Shown here: one piece after another, positions 10,821-21,681 of the stretch
Numbering within the stretch: position 1 is the stretch's first letter
Layout: each line of letters opens with the position of its first letter
Assembly (NCBI GenBank): GCA_000320545.1
Contig: ADNK01001706.1
Span: 35,001 to 68,100 of the forward strand
Source of the DNA: Bigelowiella natans CCMP2755
Lineage: Eukaryota; Cercozoa; Chlorarachniophyceae
Direction of reading: 5' to 3'
Length of the DNA: 33,100 nucleotides
The notes under the pieces: model-generated
Databases searched by the model: none
Told to the model about the DNA's origin: nothing
What the model saw: only the letters and a program-made list of their open reading frames with translations
Translations under genes and position numbers: made by a program

Positions 10821-12345
10821 GCAACAATGTATGCCAATGCAGCGGCAGCAGCTTTTAGCAAATGAAAAAAATGCATTGCTTGACGACACCACAACAATGA
10901 CCAAGTTGGTGAGGGCAAGAGGTGCAAATGTTGGGGAAATCCCTGTCAGCGGTAGGGTGGGGAGTGGCACAAGCCCCTTCAGGGATTGCATCATGAAGCC
11001 ACGTGTCTATGCATCACGGCAAAGTTTCTGAACACACGGAGAGCATGCACAGTGCTAGAGTGCAACTTGTGCATGGCATGAGCTGCTGTGACTAGAATGA
11101 GATGTTTGGCAGCAGCAGTGCATGCACTATGCCCCACATTTCATTTCCTAACTACAATCAGTAGCGAGATTTCAAAAAAATGCGCAACATGAAAATTTGC
11201 CTACTGACGACCCACTGCTGAACTGAATTTCTAGAATGACATGATGAAAATCACAGGCACATGACATGTCTTTTGTGAAAACAGTCTTTGTCAAAAATGA
11301 CACAGCAAAATCCCAGCAAAAACACTTGATCCATTCACCATTGATCGTTTTGATGTGAGATGCGATGTCATTGAGGTTTTTGACAAGTTTGAAACAATTG
11401 CTTTTTTCTTCGTCCATTGTTCTGAACCTGTCTAGATGTGTTTGTTGTGAACAACCGCAATGAACGTTCATTGTGTTCCACTTCCTTTTTTTCCTCCTCT
11501 GGTTCTTTGATTTTGTCACCAAGCTAGTGAGCACGCACGATTGTCATGAACCACAACTCTGAAGTTTCGTGGTGATGTGTGCCCATCGTGTTTCTCAGGT
11601 TTCAGTTTGTCAACTGAATTGTGCACGCTGTGGCCGCACCGTCGTTTGTGTGAAAGCTGGCACGTGGTGCTCACATCATCGTGATGCACAGCAAATGGAT
11701 TCCAGCAATTGGGGAGCAGCACTGACAGTGCACAGCCTGACGTGAACGTGACCGGGAGACCAGCGAACGACGTTTCAGTGGTCTTGTTGGCTGGGGTTCA
11801 AGCACACAAGTTTCCACAAGCACTCGATCCGAAGCACGTGTGACACACTGTCACTCACATCGAACAACGTGTGGACGCATCCTTCCGGCACGTGAGTTGC
11901 CGTTTTGATTTTGAGTGACACCGATGTCCAAGCGAGCACAGTTGACAGCCAGGAACACCAGTGACGTGCTGCGTCTGAACGCACCAGCACGTGTCAGCTG
12001 GCCAGCTGGCGGGGTCGCATGTGTCGTGTGTTTCACATCGTCACTGAGAGGGCGAGGTGCATCTGTTGAGCACCCAGAGCTGAGAGAGTTGTGAGGCGTT
12101 GCACCTGCGAACGAAGCACAAAAATCGACATCGATCCGTGCTGGCGGCGTCCCTGCTCACGTTCCGTTTTTGAACGGTGCTTGTGATGGTTCAATTGATC
12201 AAGTTCTCCACTGCAAGCTGTTGCATCTCCGGCAAGGAAAGTGAAGGAGAGGATGGAAGGCGATTGAAAATTGAACATTGAACATTGAGCTTCGCACTGA
12301 TGATGGCATGTCCATTGTGCTGTTGCAAAAACCACAAGCGCAAGA

Positions 12346-12478
12346 ACAATGAACAATGAACGATGAACAAAGCGTTGATCAAATCTGCATGCGCCAGAAC
12401 CACATGGGAGACAATGAACAATGAACAATGAAGAAAGCGTTGATCAAAACTACGTGCGCCAGAACCACATGGGAGACA
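12346..12478 (-). repeat. Tandemly duplicated LINE 3' tail with (TTCATTG)n repeats
   Basis: Two consecutive units of about 67 bp (about 12346-12412 and 12413-12478) each contain the same ATGAACAAAGCGTTGATCAA-type segment, then a GCGCCAGAACCACATGGGAG segment, preceded by AATGAAC repeats. Read on the minus strand this is the end of the LINE followed by TTCATTGTTCATTG repeats. Short tandem-repeat tails are common for non-LTR elements without poly(A). A further related run lies at about 12265-12288. Confidence 0.75.
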
Positions 12479-13415
12479 GGCATTTGCACGCAGCAGAGCC
12501 TCAACAACACTCGTTGCAAGAACTTGTCAGCACCCTGTTGGTGAGAGACACAAAAAATCAGCCGCATCCCCTGAAATTGGCATGGATGCCGATCAATGGT
12601 GCCGTTGAGATGTGAATTGGTTGGAACTGAAGCTGGCATCTTGGATGCCGAACCGCAGCAAAAGTGTCAAGCAGGACAATGGTTCGACGGAAAGCCCTGT
12701 CGATTTCTTTGTCAGTCGAAGGGACACCAGATGTGGCCCCCAAAGCGAGGCAAAACTTGTCATGGGAAGACATGGCAGAGAAAGCACGCAACGTGACCAC
12801 GTCATCATTGGCATCAGGTTGATGACGAGACACCAGGTGACGAATCCTGGTCCAAAAACGGTCTCTGATGTCACACGTTCCTTGGCAGGAGAACAAAAGG
12901 TGCATCAGGGACACGTCTTCGTGAGAATCGCACAAGGAGCACCAGCCCTCATGTTGCTCCAGTGCGAAGAATCTGGCAGTGTTGTGACGCCACCACAAGG
13001 CTCCACAACGAGCTTGGAATTTGAGGGACACACCACGGGCATCGTTCCATTCATCGAGGTGCTTGGAGCAGTGAAGATGGGCCGGTTTGCCCACTTCCCC
13101 CTGGCTCCAAGATTGCAGCTTGGAAATCGGCTCCCACGACCGAACTTCCAAAAGATGCCGAAGAGAATGCATTCTGCTCACCTGGGCACGCACCAAACGA
13201 GCATCGCGAGATGCAATTGAGGAGGTTTGAGAGTTCCATGCCGCAACCCATTCCGTCAAGGAGACAGGCGTTTGCGAAGCACACGGGACACAAATGTTGG
13301 AAGCTCTCAAAAGCACGGCATCGTGAACACCGAGGTCGTAAAAACCCCAATGCGCGTAATCGTGCCATTTGTTCTGCGCGACAAGCAAGTTTGATGCTGT
13401 TTCATCGCATTTCAC
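12413..13415 (-). mobile_element. 5'-truncated non-LTR (LINE) retrotransposon, copy 1
   Basis: The minus strand carries the 3' part of a LINE: a C-terminal ORF2 fragment, a short 3' region and a repeat tail. About 600 bp (12413-13014) match 30672-31286 closely, in the same orientation. The reverse transcriptase catalytic part is absent, so the copy is 5' truncated; the exact 5' boundary is uncertain, and an in-frame stop lies just upstream of 13415. It cannot move by itself. Confidence 0.75.
12558..13415 (-). pseudogene. C-terminal fragment of LINE ORF2 protein
   Basis: An open frame of 285 codons contains the typical region that follows the reverse transcriptase of many non-LTR elements: LKFQARCGALWWRHNTARFF (131-150), then a CCHC-like knuckle CSLC..(9)..H..(4)..C at C159, C162, H172, C177, then an Arg-rich helix. 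No RT (YxDD) or endonuclease domain precedes it. The family call rests on this arrangement plus the repeat tail; protein similarity should be checked by search. Confidence 0.65.
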
Positions 13416-14164
13416 CTCACCTCCTCAACCAGAGAGGAAGAAAGGACGACCAACGGGGATTTCCAAGCACCTCGCTGCAAACACCGACGATTCTCTGACT
13501 AAGACGGTTAATTCCATGTCGCAGGGTCAACATCACCTCGTCTTCACTCAGTCTGTCATCCATCATCGGTCAGTGTCGTCTACCTGGACCGTACATCCTG
13601 GGGGCGAGTCAGGAGAAACCAGCTGCTGGTTGGAAAAGCACGGTTTGTGCGTGGGAATCCTTCGCGGCATGGAGGCGGTTTTCCACCTGCGTCGAAGAAA
13701 CAAGCAGGGAAAATAGCCCAATTCGGAAAGCACCCGCAATCTCATTACAAACATAAATTGAGAGTCGGTATTTACTCGCAGCAATAAGAGTCAGTGCTGT
13801 CAGCCCGCTGGGTTTTCCTGCCCCGAGGCTCTTTTTCCCTGCCTCGAGGCTCAATGCGGGCATGTTTGGGCCAAAACGCCCTGCGTTCGAGCCGGCTGCT
13901 CCACAGGCGACGTCCGCGCGAATGCGGTTACGTGTTCGCAGGCCAGAGCAAGCCGAAGCTCAAAGCCCATACTTGTAGCTCACAGCAGATCGAGACTCGA
14001 GGCGAAATAGGAGCAAGGAGGTACGGCCTCAGCGCCCCGTTCACTTGTCCGCCAAGCACCGCGAATGCAGCCTTACGCGCGCCTCTAGAATGTGAAGAGA
14101 GATAAGAGAGAGGGGCGCGGGGTCGATTTGCAGCTGACTGAGCCCATTTTTCTTTACGACAGGG

Positions 14165-15356
14165 ATGCGAAACATGTGCTATTGCCCGAGACTTCTAAAA
14201 ATGACCTACATCACCGCCTCAGTCGTATTGACGTTTGCAGCCCCGCAGGAAGCTGCAAAGCGAGTCTTAGAGCCCATGGCCGAGCACGTGTTTGGCGGTG
14301 AAGAAGCTTCCCTCGTGTTCAGCGGGGAAAAGCGGAAGAATAAGCACATTCTGGCCGATTCTGCACGAAATTCGCCCTCCATATACGTCCTAGATGCTGC
14401 ATCTGATCCTGGTCAGATCACGCCGCTACACAACGCTACGTTCTTGGAGCTTCGGCGCCGGGCCGTCCGCGATCCAAAAGAGGCAGATTTCATCTTCGTC
14501 GATATAGACACGCTCTTTCAGAAGTTCTGGCCTGTCTACCTGAAAACCAGCCGCCATAAGCATCACCACTCAATACTAAAGTGCGACACGTTTAAGCAGC
14601 ATCTGCAGAAGGAGATGGTGTACGTTGAAACGGTCCGACGATTCCTGCACGAGAACGGAAACTCGACGAAGGCTAAATTCGTATACTTCTACGACATTGA
14701 GTATGAAACAGCATTTTCTTTTTCCTTTTTTATTTGAGAGTACCAACAACGTGCCTGCGCACATTATCTGCGGGTTGGGAGATCCACGGGTATCCTTTTC
14801 TTTTCCACAGTCTTTGAGCGTGCCGTGTGCCATATATATGGAAAAAGACAAAACATTTATTTAGAGAAATGATAATAAGTCATTCAGCATACTTATGTAG
14901 CAACAAGGGTGATATCGCCACGTGGACATCTTACATGTCGTATAAGTCTCGCATTCATAAGAGGGAAATACTCGCGCTTGCTCCAATCCCCAAAGCCCTC
15001 TATCATAACCGCCCACCTTCTTCTCTTAGGTACAAGTACACCTGGGACGCACAACGCCGCAAAAGGGTGCGCAAACACCTCAACGAGCTGGGAGCGGACT
15101 TCGTGTTTCTCGGGAACGACATCGTCAAGAGCGATGCCGCCGCCGCCCCGTCCATCAACATTCTCCCCCCCATCAATATGTACCTCGCAACAACCGAGGA
15201 GCTGAAAACGAGAGGGGAGCGCAAGTACCTAGCCACCTTCCGCGGGAGGGAAGACACCGACAGATTCTCCAAACTAGAGCACCGTCTTCGCCTGTCGCAC
15301 CAACATATCCGCGACGTCATATTCGCGCTCAATGGGAACCGCACCAACGCTAGTAA

Positions 15357-15395
<39 letters not shown>

Positions 15396-15879
15396 GAAGA
15401 AGAACGAGACTAGTATCGTTGCGCAGGCAGGAATTTCTTCCTCCTCCTCCTCCTCCGCGTTTCCATCTTCCCCTGGTCCTGCCAAGCTCGACGTGGCCGC
15501 CAAGTTCGATCTTCTTGACACGAGGGTTGAGGAAGGGCCCGCAGACGCGCTCATAGACGCGTATCGCAACAGCGAGTTTGCTCTGTCCCCGGGCGGGACA
15601 AAGCCCTACTCGTTCCGTCCAGGAGAAGCGCTGACGTACGGCGCCATTCCCGTGATCATCATCGACGACACCGCGCCAATACACTCGCGCGACTGGGAGA
15701 AGTGGGCCGTTTTGATGCGAGAGAAACAGGTCGCGCACTGCGTCAGTATTCTCGAGGCAATTCCGCAATGGAAGCGCGATGCAATGTTCCTGGAGGGGAG
15801 GAAAATCGCACGCTGTGTCAACTCCGTAGCGGGCTATGTCGACTGCATGCTCGAGACTCTGGCCACCAACTTCCTTTAG
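14165..15879 (+). CDS. Exostosin-family (GT47) glycosyltransferase
   Basis: Two exons, 14165-14700 and 15030-15879, join in phase (461 aa); the 329-nt intron begins GTATGA and ends CTCTTAG, giving the junction YFYDIE-YKYTW. The N terminus (about 10-28, MTYITASVVLTFAAP) is a short hydrophobic stretch that may be a signal or signal-anchor, consistent with a Golgi enzyme. Exostosin-domain motifs include KYLATFRGR, a Ser-type ALSPGGTKPYSFRPGEAL and YGAIPVIIIDDTAPI with a following W-E-K-W, matching the nucleotide-sugar-binding half of the domain. A (AGC)n repeat at about 15359-15392 codes for a poly-Ser insert followed by Lys, and a second Ser run lies near 15437-15457. GT47 enzymes add sugars to cell-surface glycans; the donor is unknown. 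The true start may be upstream because an acceptor-like CGACAG immediately precedes the ATG. Confidence 0.85.
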
Positions 15880-16118
15880 ACGGTAGGGAGGAGAATACGC
15901 TAGCCTCGCCTGCCCTGTCTATGGACTCCGGGGCTGGGAATGCTTCCCATGCTTATATATGTATATGTATAATTACATATTCTAAAGGTTATGAATTCAT
16001 CGACATTCTAAGTAGAAGATGTTGGTAAGAAGAATGCAGAAACTACGCTGGCGAAAAGAAGAGTTGGTAATCCATAGTAGTAGGACAATATGCATAGTGT
16101 CATACAATCTGTCAGGTC

Positions 16119-16160
<42 letters not shown>

Positions 16161-16868
16161 ATCGTATGTTGATGTCTGTTATGAGTTACATCCGTGCTAA
16201 CATGGCTGAGATGATTAGTGTCGGATCGCGTCGATGTTTGTGCATGCTGCTGTAGATGGCTAGATGGCTTGGAATTTGAATTCATGCAGGCTAGCATGTT
16301 AGCTAGCTCTAGAGCTCTAGAGCTAGCATTCAACTCTAGAACTAATCGAGGCATCGTGCGTCGCATCGCATCGCAGTGCTATCTAGCTATGCTAGCATGC
16401 TAGCATGGCTAGCTAGCTAGCCTGATACTTCTGGATCTCTAGGCTTAGCTAGCTTACTAGACACGTCTAGAGCCATTGCACAGCAATGAGCTAGGCGATG
16501 CATAATGTAGCAATCTAGCAATGTGACTCTAAAAATCTAGAGATTGCGTTGATTGTGTGAAGGTTAAAGCATGTTTAAATGATGAACAACTTAAGATGAT
16601 TTCTAGAATACGATTATTGATTTCTAGAATGCGATGATACAGTCATTCTCTACGCAATCAAATTGATAAGCAGACTGCCACCTTGACTCATGGCTAAACT
16701 CTAGTCTAATAATAACCTATCATTTGCTTAACGATTTCTAACGATTTGTTCTATAATCCTTGGACTACCGACTAATTAATTAGGTTTTCACATCTACATT
16801 ACACCTGAACTTCGGGTTACTGGAAAATGCTGTCCGAACAAATAAACGAAGTTTTTATTACAAATCTA
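15880..16868. repeat. GCTAGC/GCATGC palindrome island and (TA)n in a convergent gap
   Basis: Between two gene 3' ends there is a TA microsatellite (about 16119-16157) and, at 16240-16500, densely packed GCTAGC, CTCTAGAG and GCATGC palindromes, including runs such as GCTAGCATGCTAGC and GGCTAGCTAGCTAGCC. TAGATGGC units are also repeated here and near 21990. No gene is seen. Confidence 0.7.
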
Positions 16869-17816
16869 CTACGGGGGATTGCTGTGGTGATTTGGCATCC
16901 CAGACATGTAGTGATATTCGTCCGCAGATAGAGACTATTTTTAAGAATACCAATATCAAACAAAATATCAAAACTAAAATAATTCGAATGTATTAAAGTG
17001 TTATATCCTAAAATATTTGAAAACTGAACCAAAACCTGATCATCGTCGTCATGATCTGGCTCTAATAATCCAGCATACTCGTCAATAAAAGGCAGGGCTA
17101 CGTTCTCAGCGTCTATGTTATAAACGTGATTAATTAGTGCAAGTAAGGAATGAAAATAATGTTATACATCATTTTATTGAGTGTGGTACAAAATTGGAAA
17201 AATTAGATGCGAAGCAAAGTCAGTCACCTTCTATATCCTCAGGAAGATAGAGAAGTTCATCTATAGGATTCAAATATGCACAATTTTATGTGAATACAAG
17301 CTGATAATGTATTTAATCTGAAACACTGATGGCTAAACTTTGTTACCGTTTAGTAGACTTTCTTCGATTTTCCCGAACAAGTCGAACTCCTGAAGATGCT
17401 CCATTGATCTAGAGTTTTAGAAACACATAAAAATGTAATCATGGATACCTACATCATATTTTTCCTTGTACAACTTGTTTTTTGTTTTTTCATGACAAAG
17501 TTTTCAATCAAGCTATATTTGATCACTTCATGTATTACGGTTCATCTTCGCCTATTTCCTCCTTTTGATCTAGACTCTCTTCGACTGTCAGAGATGGCTG
17601 CACTTTTCTTTCCCCATCGTAGGAAAGGACCCAATTTTTGGCATGGTCTATAATATTAGTTTCAAGTTTTGTCCTGTTCAAAGTTCCTTTTTCACCCAAT
17701 TCCTCTCTTTTTATTGTGTGGGCTCCAGATTTGTTAGCATCCGCCAACCACCGGCCCTCCGCCAATGTAGTTGCAAATAGGACAAATAAGATGAATGCTT
17801 GGCGCATTTCAACCAA
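16869..17816 (-). CDS. Small secreted acidic protein, unknown family
   Basis: Five exons join in continuous phase: 17816-17539, 17408-17347, 17260-17228, 17112-17036, 16934-16869; total 171 aa. Introns (about 86-130 nt) start GT and end AG. The N terminus (MRQAFILFVLFATTLAEG) is a clear signal peptide, so the protein should enter the secretory pathway. The mature part has an N-glycosylation motif (NRT) and a long acidic region (EESLDQKEEIGEDEP, later EPDHDDDDQ), ending in a His/Asn/Pro-rich tail (YHYMSGMPNHHSNPP). I recognise no domain. Support for the model comes from phase continuity and the sudden AT-rich composition of each intron. Met at 17807 is an alternative start. An alternative unspliced end runs through exon 4 to 16817. 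Confidence 0.6.
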
Positions 17817-18717
17817 CTTGAAATTATTCGAGCCTATTTTTGTTTATTAACTTCTTCAGATGTATGTCTCTATGTTTGTATCCTTTTGTGTTATCGAATA
17901 AGGCCCAGATCGGATGCAGAAGCAGCCATAGATCTAAAAAATCATGTAAAATTTTATGGAACTCATTCAAGAATCTTGTGACAACCACATCTTAAGGAAT
18001 CTCTTTCATCCAAATAGAAACATCTTTTCACATCGTGACTAGTTTATGACAAGAATATCTATTAGCATTCATGAGAGGTATGATGCCCGTGAGCCCCTCC
18101 ACTTCAATTTCTACCATCATCAGAAACGTACTAAAAAGGGTAGCTCGGGTTGTGTGACAAGGAGACATCACGGATCGCTGCAGTACTGCAGTACCAACTC
18201 CCCGCCAAGCCTTTAAAAATGGAACAATTCACTATAAATCTATATTGCGACATCAAAAAAGCTTCAATGTTGATCGAAATTGGGCCGGTGAGAGTAGTGC
18301 GCTCTGTTTTGCTTTCCAAGCAGCACCAACGCTTCCATCAGAGACTCCCTAGAGACACTCGCAACCCCGCGGGTCCGAAACGTGCCTTTTCCTCCCGACG
18401 ACGAGTTCTGCCCCGTGCCTCGATCGCAGAACCGAGGAGACTTCGCTGGCCAGCGCCCGTACCCCCGGTTTTGCCCAGGGACGCCCGTTGGGAATGTCAT
18501 GTGACGTGCTGTCGCTTGGGGATTTTCAACATGTGACTTAAGAGCTGGCCAGCATGCGGCGCTTCACGCTGAAATCAGCTTTCAAATGATTGTCGCCAAG
18601 CTGGAATCGCATCGGAATTCACAGAACACTTTTGCCGCCTAGCTCCCTCCCCCATCGTTGATGAGCTTTCTACGACGAGTTGAAACTGAAGTCAGCATTT
18701 GCTCCTTGTGTTAATAA
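17817..18717. promoter_or_regulatory. Divergent intergenic region before the receptor-like kinase
   Basis: About 900 bp separate two head-to-head genes. The left part is AT-rich; 18340-18500 is clearly GC-richer and opens a frame (18150-18536) with no family features. TTAATAAATG surrounds the kinase start. No repeats of note. Confidence 0.35.
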
Positions 18718-21681
18718 ATGCGAGCTTCATCTATCGCAGTGTCTCTTGGCACACTCACTCTCTCCTCTCTTGTAAGAAGCAGTTATGCATCCCAGAATAA
18801 TAGCGGAGATGATTCAGACACGGGAGGCATGTCGGATCTGTTATTGGCGATCGTCATAGTTTTATGCGCATTTTCACTACTATTGGTTCTTCTTACGTCT
18901 TATTTTGCCTTGAAGCTTTGGTGGATTCTATCAAGCACTCGAGAAGAGAAAAGGAAATCAAAGAGAATAGAATGTGCAAATAACATGATTGGAAGAAAGT
19001 TTCGATGGGTCCGTTATGGAGGAAGTCCCCTTGGTAATATTTTAAGAAAGTATTGTTACTGATTGAATACATATACAATCCTGCCACTGAAAGATTATCA
19101 CCCTATTAACAGGAAGAGGAAGTTTTGGTGAGGTGTTTCGAGCCATGATTGTGGAACCACTTTGCAATTGTGGACAAAGTTTTAAGCATATAAAGCACAA
19201 GTCAGGAGCAGCATGTTTTTTGTGTCTAGAGCCTCAAATGGAAAATGAGTCATGGCCTGGTTGCGAAACTTGCCAAACTCGAGTATGCAATCTTTGTTTT
19301 GAGACACCATGTGGAAAACAAATGGCTGTAAAGCAGGTAATCCATGGACTGATTTATCATTGATGCGTACCCAAGAAAAGTGGTCCAAAATTAGGTCGTG
19401 ACAGAAAGGAAGAAATTAGTAGTCGAAGTTCAGAAGGAGGCAATAATTTTAAAAAGACTTCACCATCCGAACATAGTATCAGTTTATAGTACAGAGACTC
19501 GAAGAGTAGAAGGTTGTGGAAAATATAACATAATAATATCAGTGTATTAAACCCAAGTACGGTCATATCCATCAGCATCAAGGGAAGATAATAAAAAGTA
19601 CAATGTTTTCATTTTTATGGAACTCGTTCTCGGTTCCTCTCTGGATCATAACATTCAAGTAAGTGTTCAACGTTATAAGCAGCTAGATCTAGGAAGCAGG
19701 TGAAATTGTTATACTGGATTTAGGCATATGGACCAATACCTGAAACTGTGATGCGAAACTTCACCCGCCAATGCATTAGAGCACTAATGTATTGCCATGA
19801 TCGTGGAATAATACATCGTGATCTGAAAGGTAAACCTATAACTATAACGAGAATAAGTGATAACATAGTCTTGGTTAGGACGAAACATACTTATTACGAG
19901 CAACGGCCTTGTAAAAATTACTGACTTCGGATCTGCGAAGGTCAATTTAGCCGAGATACATTTAAAAAATATATATATAACTCAGCACTTTGATAGATTA
20001 CAAATGATCCGCACAAACTTCATCCTATTCTTGGGGAAGAAATGAATAGAAGATTGAAACGGCGAGGAAGTTCTCGATCTGTCAGCAGAGGAGATTCAAA
20101 TGCATCTCAACTAAGAAGGAGGGATCGGGCTTTTCTTTGTCATCCAGATACGAAAGGTATCATCATCATGTTCAAAGGACAAAGAGAATATTTTCCAACT
20201 ACTCTGTATATATCATAACTTGATTTAATTACGCAGAGGGTCACTGTAGACGACACTCAAATGCGTCTTTGGCTTCCAAATTAAGTGCAGGAGGAGAAGA
20301 GCTTCCGTTCCAATATACCCTGCAATGGGTTGCACCTGAGGTGGTGCGAGCAGCCCCTGTCTGCAACTCAAAATGTGACATCTGGTCCCTAGGTTGTGTG
20401 ATTATCGAGATGAGAGGGGCTTACCCTTGGGCGGAAAGACTTCGAGGCCACGGAGCTAACCCTATGGCACTTCTACACGATATTGCAAATACGAATTTGA
20501 TCCCGGAAATTCCCTCTGATTTATCGGCTGCAGGAACAGCCTTTATAACCGCCTGTCTCTTCAGGGATCCAAATCAGAGACCAAGCGCGAGGGAGCTTCT
20601 AGAAATGCCCTGGCTATCAGCCCAGCCAGGTTTAGTAGAGGGAATATTAGGGAAAAGCCCAGTCTCCCTTTTGGAAAATTCTAAGAGCTTTTTAGGCTCA
20701 GGAGTTTCAAAGAATGATAAAAAAGAGGCAGTAGAGTGTGGATGTAGCGCATTTTTCTCCTCTTTAAGGCAACCATCAAGGTTGATTCCACGTGCAACAG
20801 TTGATGGGACCACGAGACTTTCTTCTTTGACCAAGCGACGTAGCGAAGAAAGCCCTGTTGTAAAAGTTAAGAAAGGTAGGGTTCGCCGAAATATTTCGAT
20901 AGAGTTGTCCCCAGATGCAATCGTGAATATTGAAGACAAATGGGCTAATGAAGTTGAGCGACGCGTCGATGAGGTAATAGATGAACAGATTGGAATAAAT
21001 CTCTTAAATCTGAGATTAATATTCTTGTTCTCAAAAGAATAGTTCTTATGCTAAAACAAATTAAAATGAATTATCTACAGGGATCGCAGTGTCGTCAATT
21101 TCGGCAGTTTTCTGGAGACCTATTAGATCAGCCCTGTTATAAAACTGATGACGATAATACTGATTTCAAGCACAATTTAAATCAAGAAGATTCTGTTGTG
21201 GATTACAGCAATTCCAATAAAAAGAATCCAATTAATAAATCCAAAACACTTTCTGCAGAAGTTGCGAGTGCAGGTCATATTTACATTCTAACATTTTATG
21301 AAACCCTATATTTCTCAAAAGTGATGTTACCATATAGGTGTCGCTTCCGATAACATAGAACCCATTGACGTTCTTGATAATGACGAATTTTGGAGAAATC
21401 ATCCGGGTTCGCCGGTTTCAAGGAACCCAGTAGTTTCCCAAGCAACATCTCCGTCCCATGCACATTCAGCAGCAGCCATCGCTACTTCTCCGTTGCGATC
21501 GCGAGCACCATCGACAACTTCTGATGCCGATCGCAGGTGCAGGCCTGGTGGATTGAATCCTCAAATTACTTCACCTAAACTAGAGGCTCCACGTGTGGTG
21601 TTCAATTTCAATGGATTAGGCCTTCCTGCACAAGAAAACCGTCTACCTTTCAAAAGATCAGGATCGAACAAAACCCTCTAG
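18718..21681 (+). CDS. Membrane-anchored Ser/Thr kinase with Cys-rich insert in the N-lobe
   Basis: Ten exons join in phase: 18718-19033, 19113-19336, 19395-19512, 19576-19658, 19724-19829, 19879-19940, 19997-20156, 20237-20973, 21081-21273, 21338-21681 (780 aa). Residues 1-25 look like a signal peptide, 41-70 are a transmembrane helix (LLLAIVIVLCAFSLLLVLL), and the kinase is cytosolic. Kinase landmarks: GRGSFGEVF (106-114), MAVK with Lys179, alphaC E195 in VQKEAIILKRLHHPNIV, HRDLKGRN (278-285), DFG (298-300), APE (389-391), CDIWSLG, and RPSARELLEMPWL. The HRDLKGxN loop resembles STE11/MAP3K kinases. Between the glycine loop and Lys179 lie four Cys pairs (C123/125, C140/143, C156/159, C164/167). 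The DFG-APE segment is about 90 residues, much longer than usual, with Ser/Arg-rich sequence. A Ser/Pro-rich C-terminal tail of about 330 residues follows. No extracellular ligand domain is evident. Confidence 0.88.

Larger units (their letters stand above)
10821..14164. other. Gene-poor gap containing a degenerate LINE
   Basis: This 3.3-kb gap lies between two same-strand genes and holds the LINE remnant at about 12346-13415. Around 11040-11130 there are TGCATG/GCATGC palindromes beyond the DUF1995 3' end. Positions 11160-12300 show only modest antisense frames without family motifs. At 13817-13853 a short near-repeat of CTGCCYCGAGGCTC occurs. A polypyrimidine stretch ending GACAG at 14162 looks like a splice acceptor just before the exostosin start, so a 5' UTR exon may lie in 13790-14100; a frame at 13794-14105 is open but unconvincing. 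Confidence 0.45.

Noticed and set aside
12612-13220. 202-codon plus-strand frame
   Set aside because: Antisense shadow of the LINE ORF2 fragment.
14827-15029. Upstream ATG-initiated start of the second exostosin ORF (MPYIWKKTKHLF)
   Set aside because: Lies in the intron; the acceptor CTTAG at 15029 joins in phase with the first exon.
17008-17035. A 28-nt intron ending the secreted-protein gene with GAT ATA ACA CTT TAA
   Set aside because: Much shorter than every other intron here; a 101-nt intron (17035-16935) to the exon SLSADEYHYMSG fits better.
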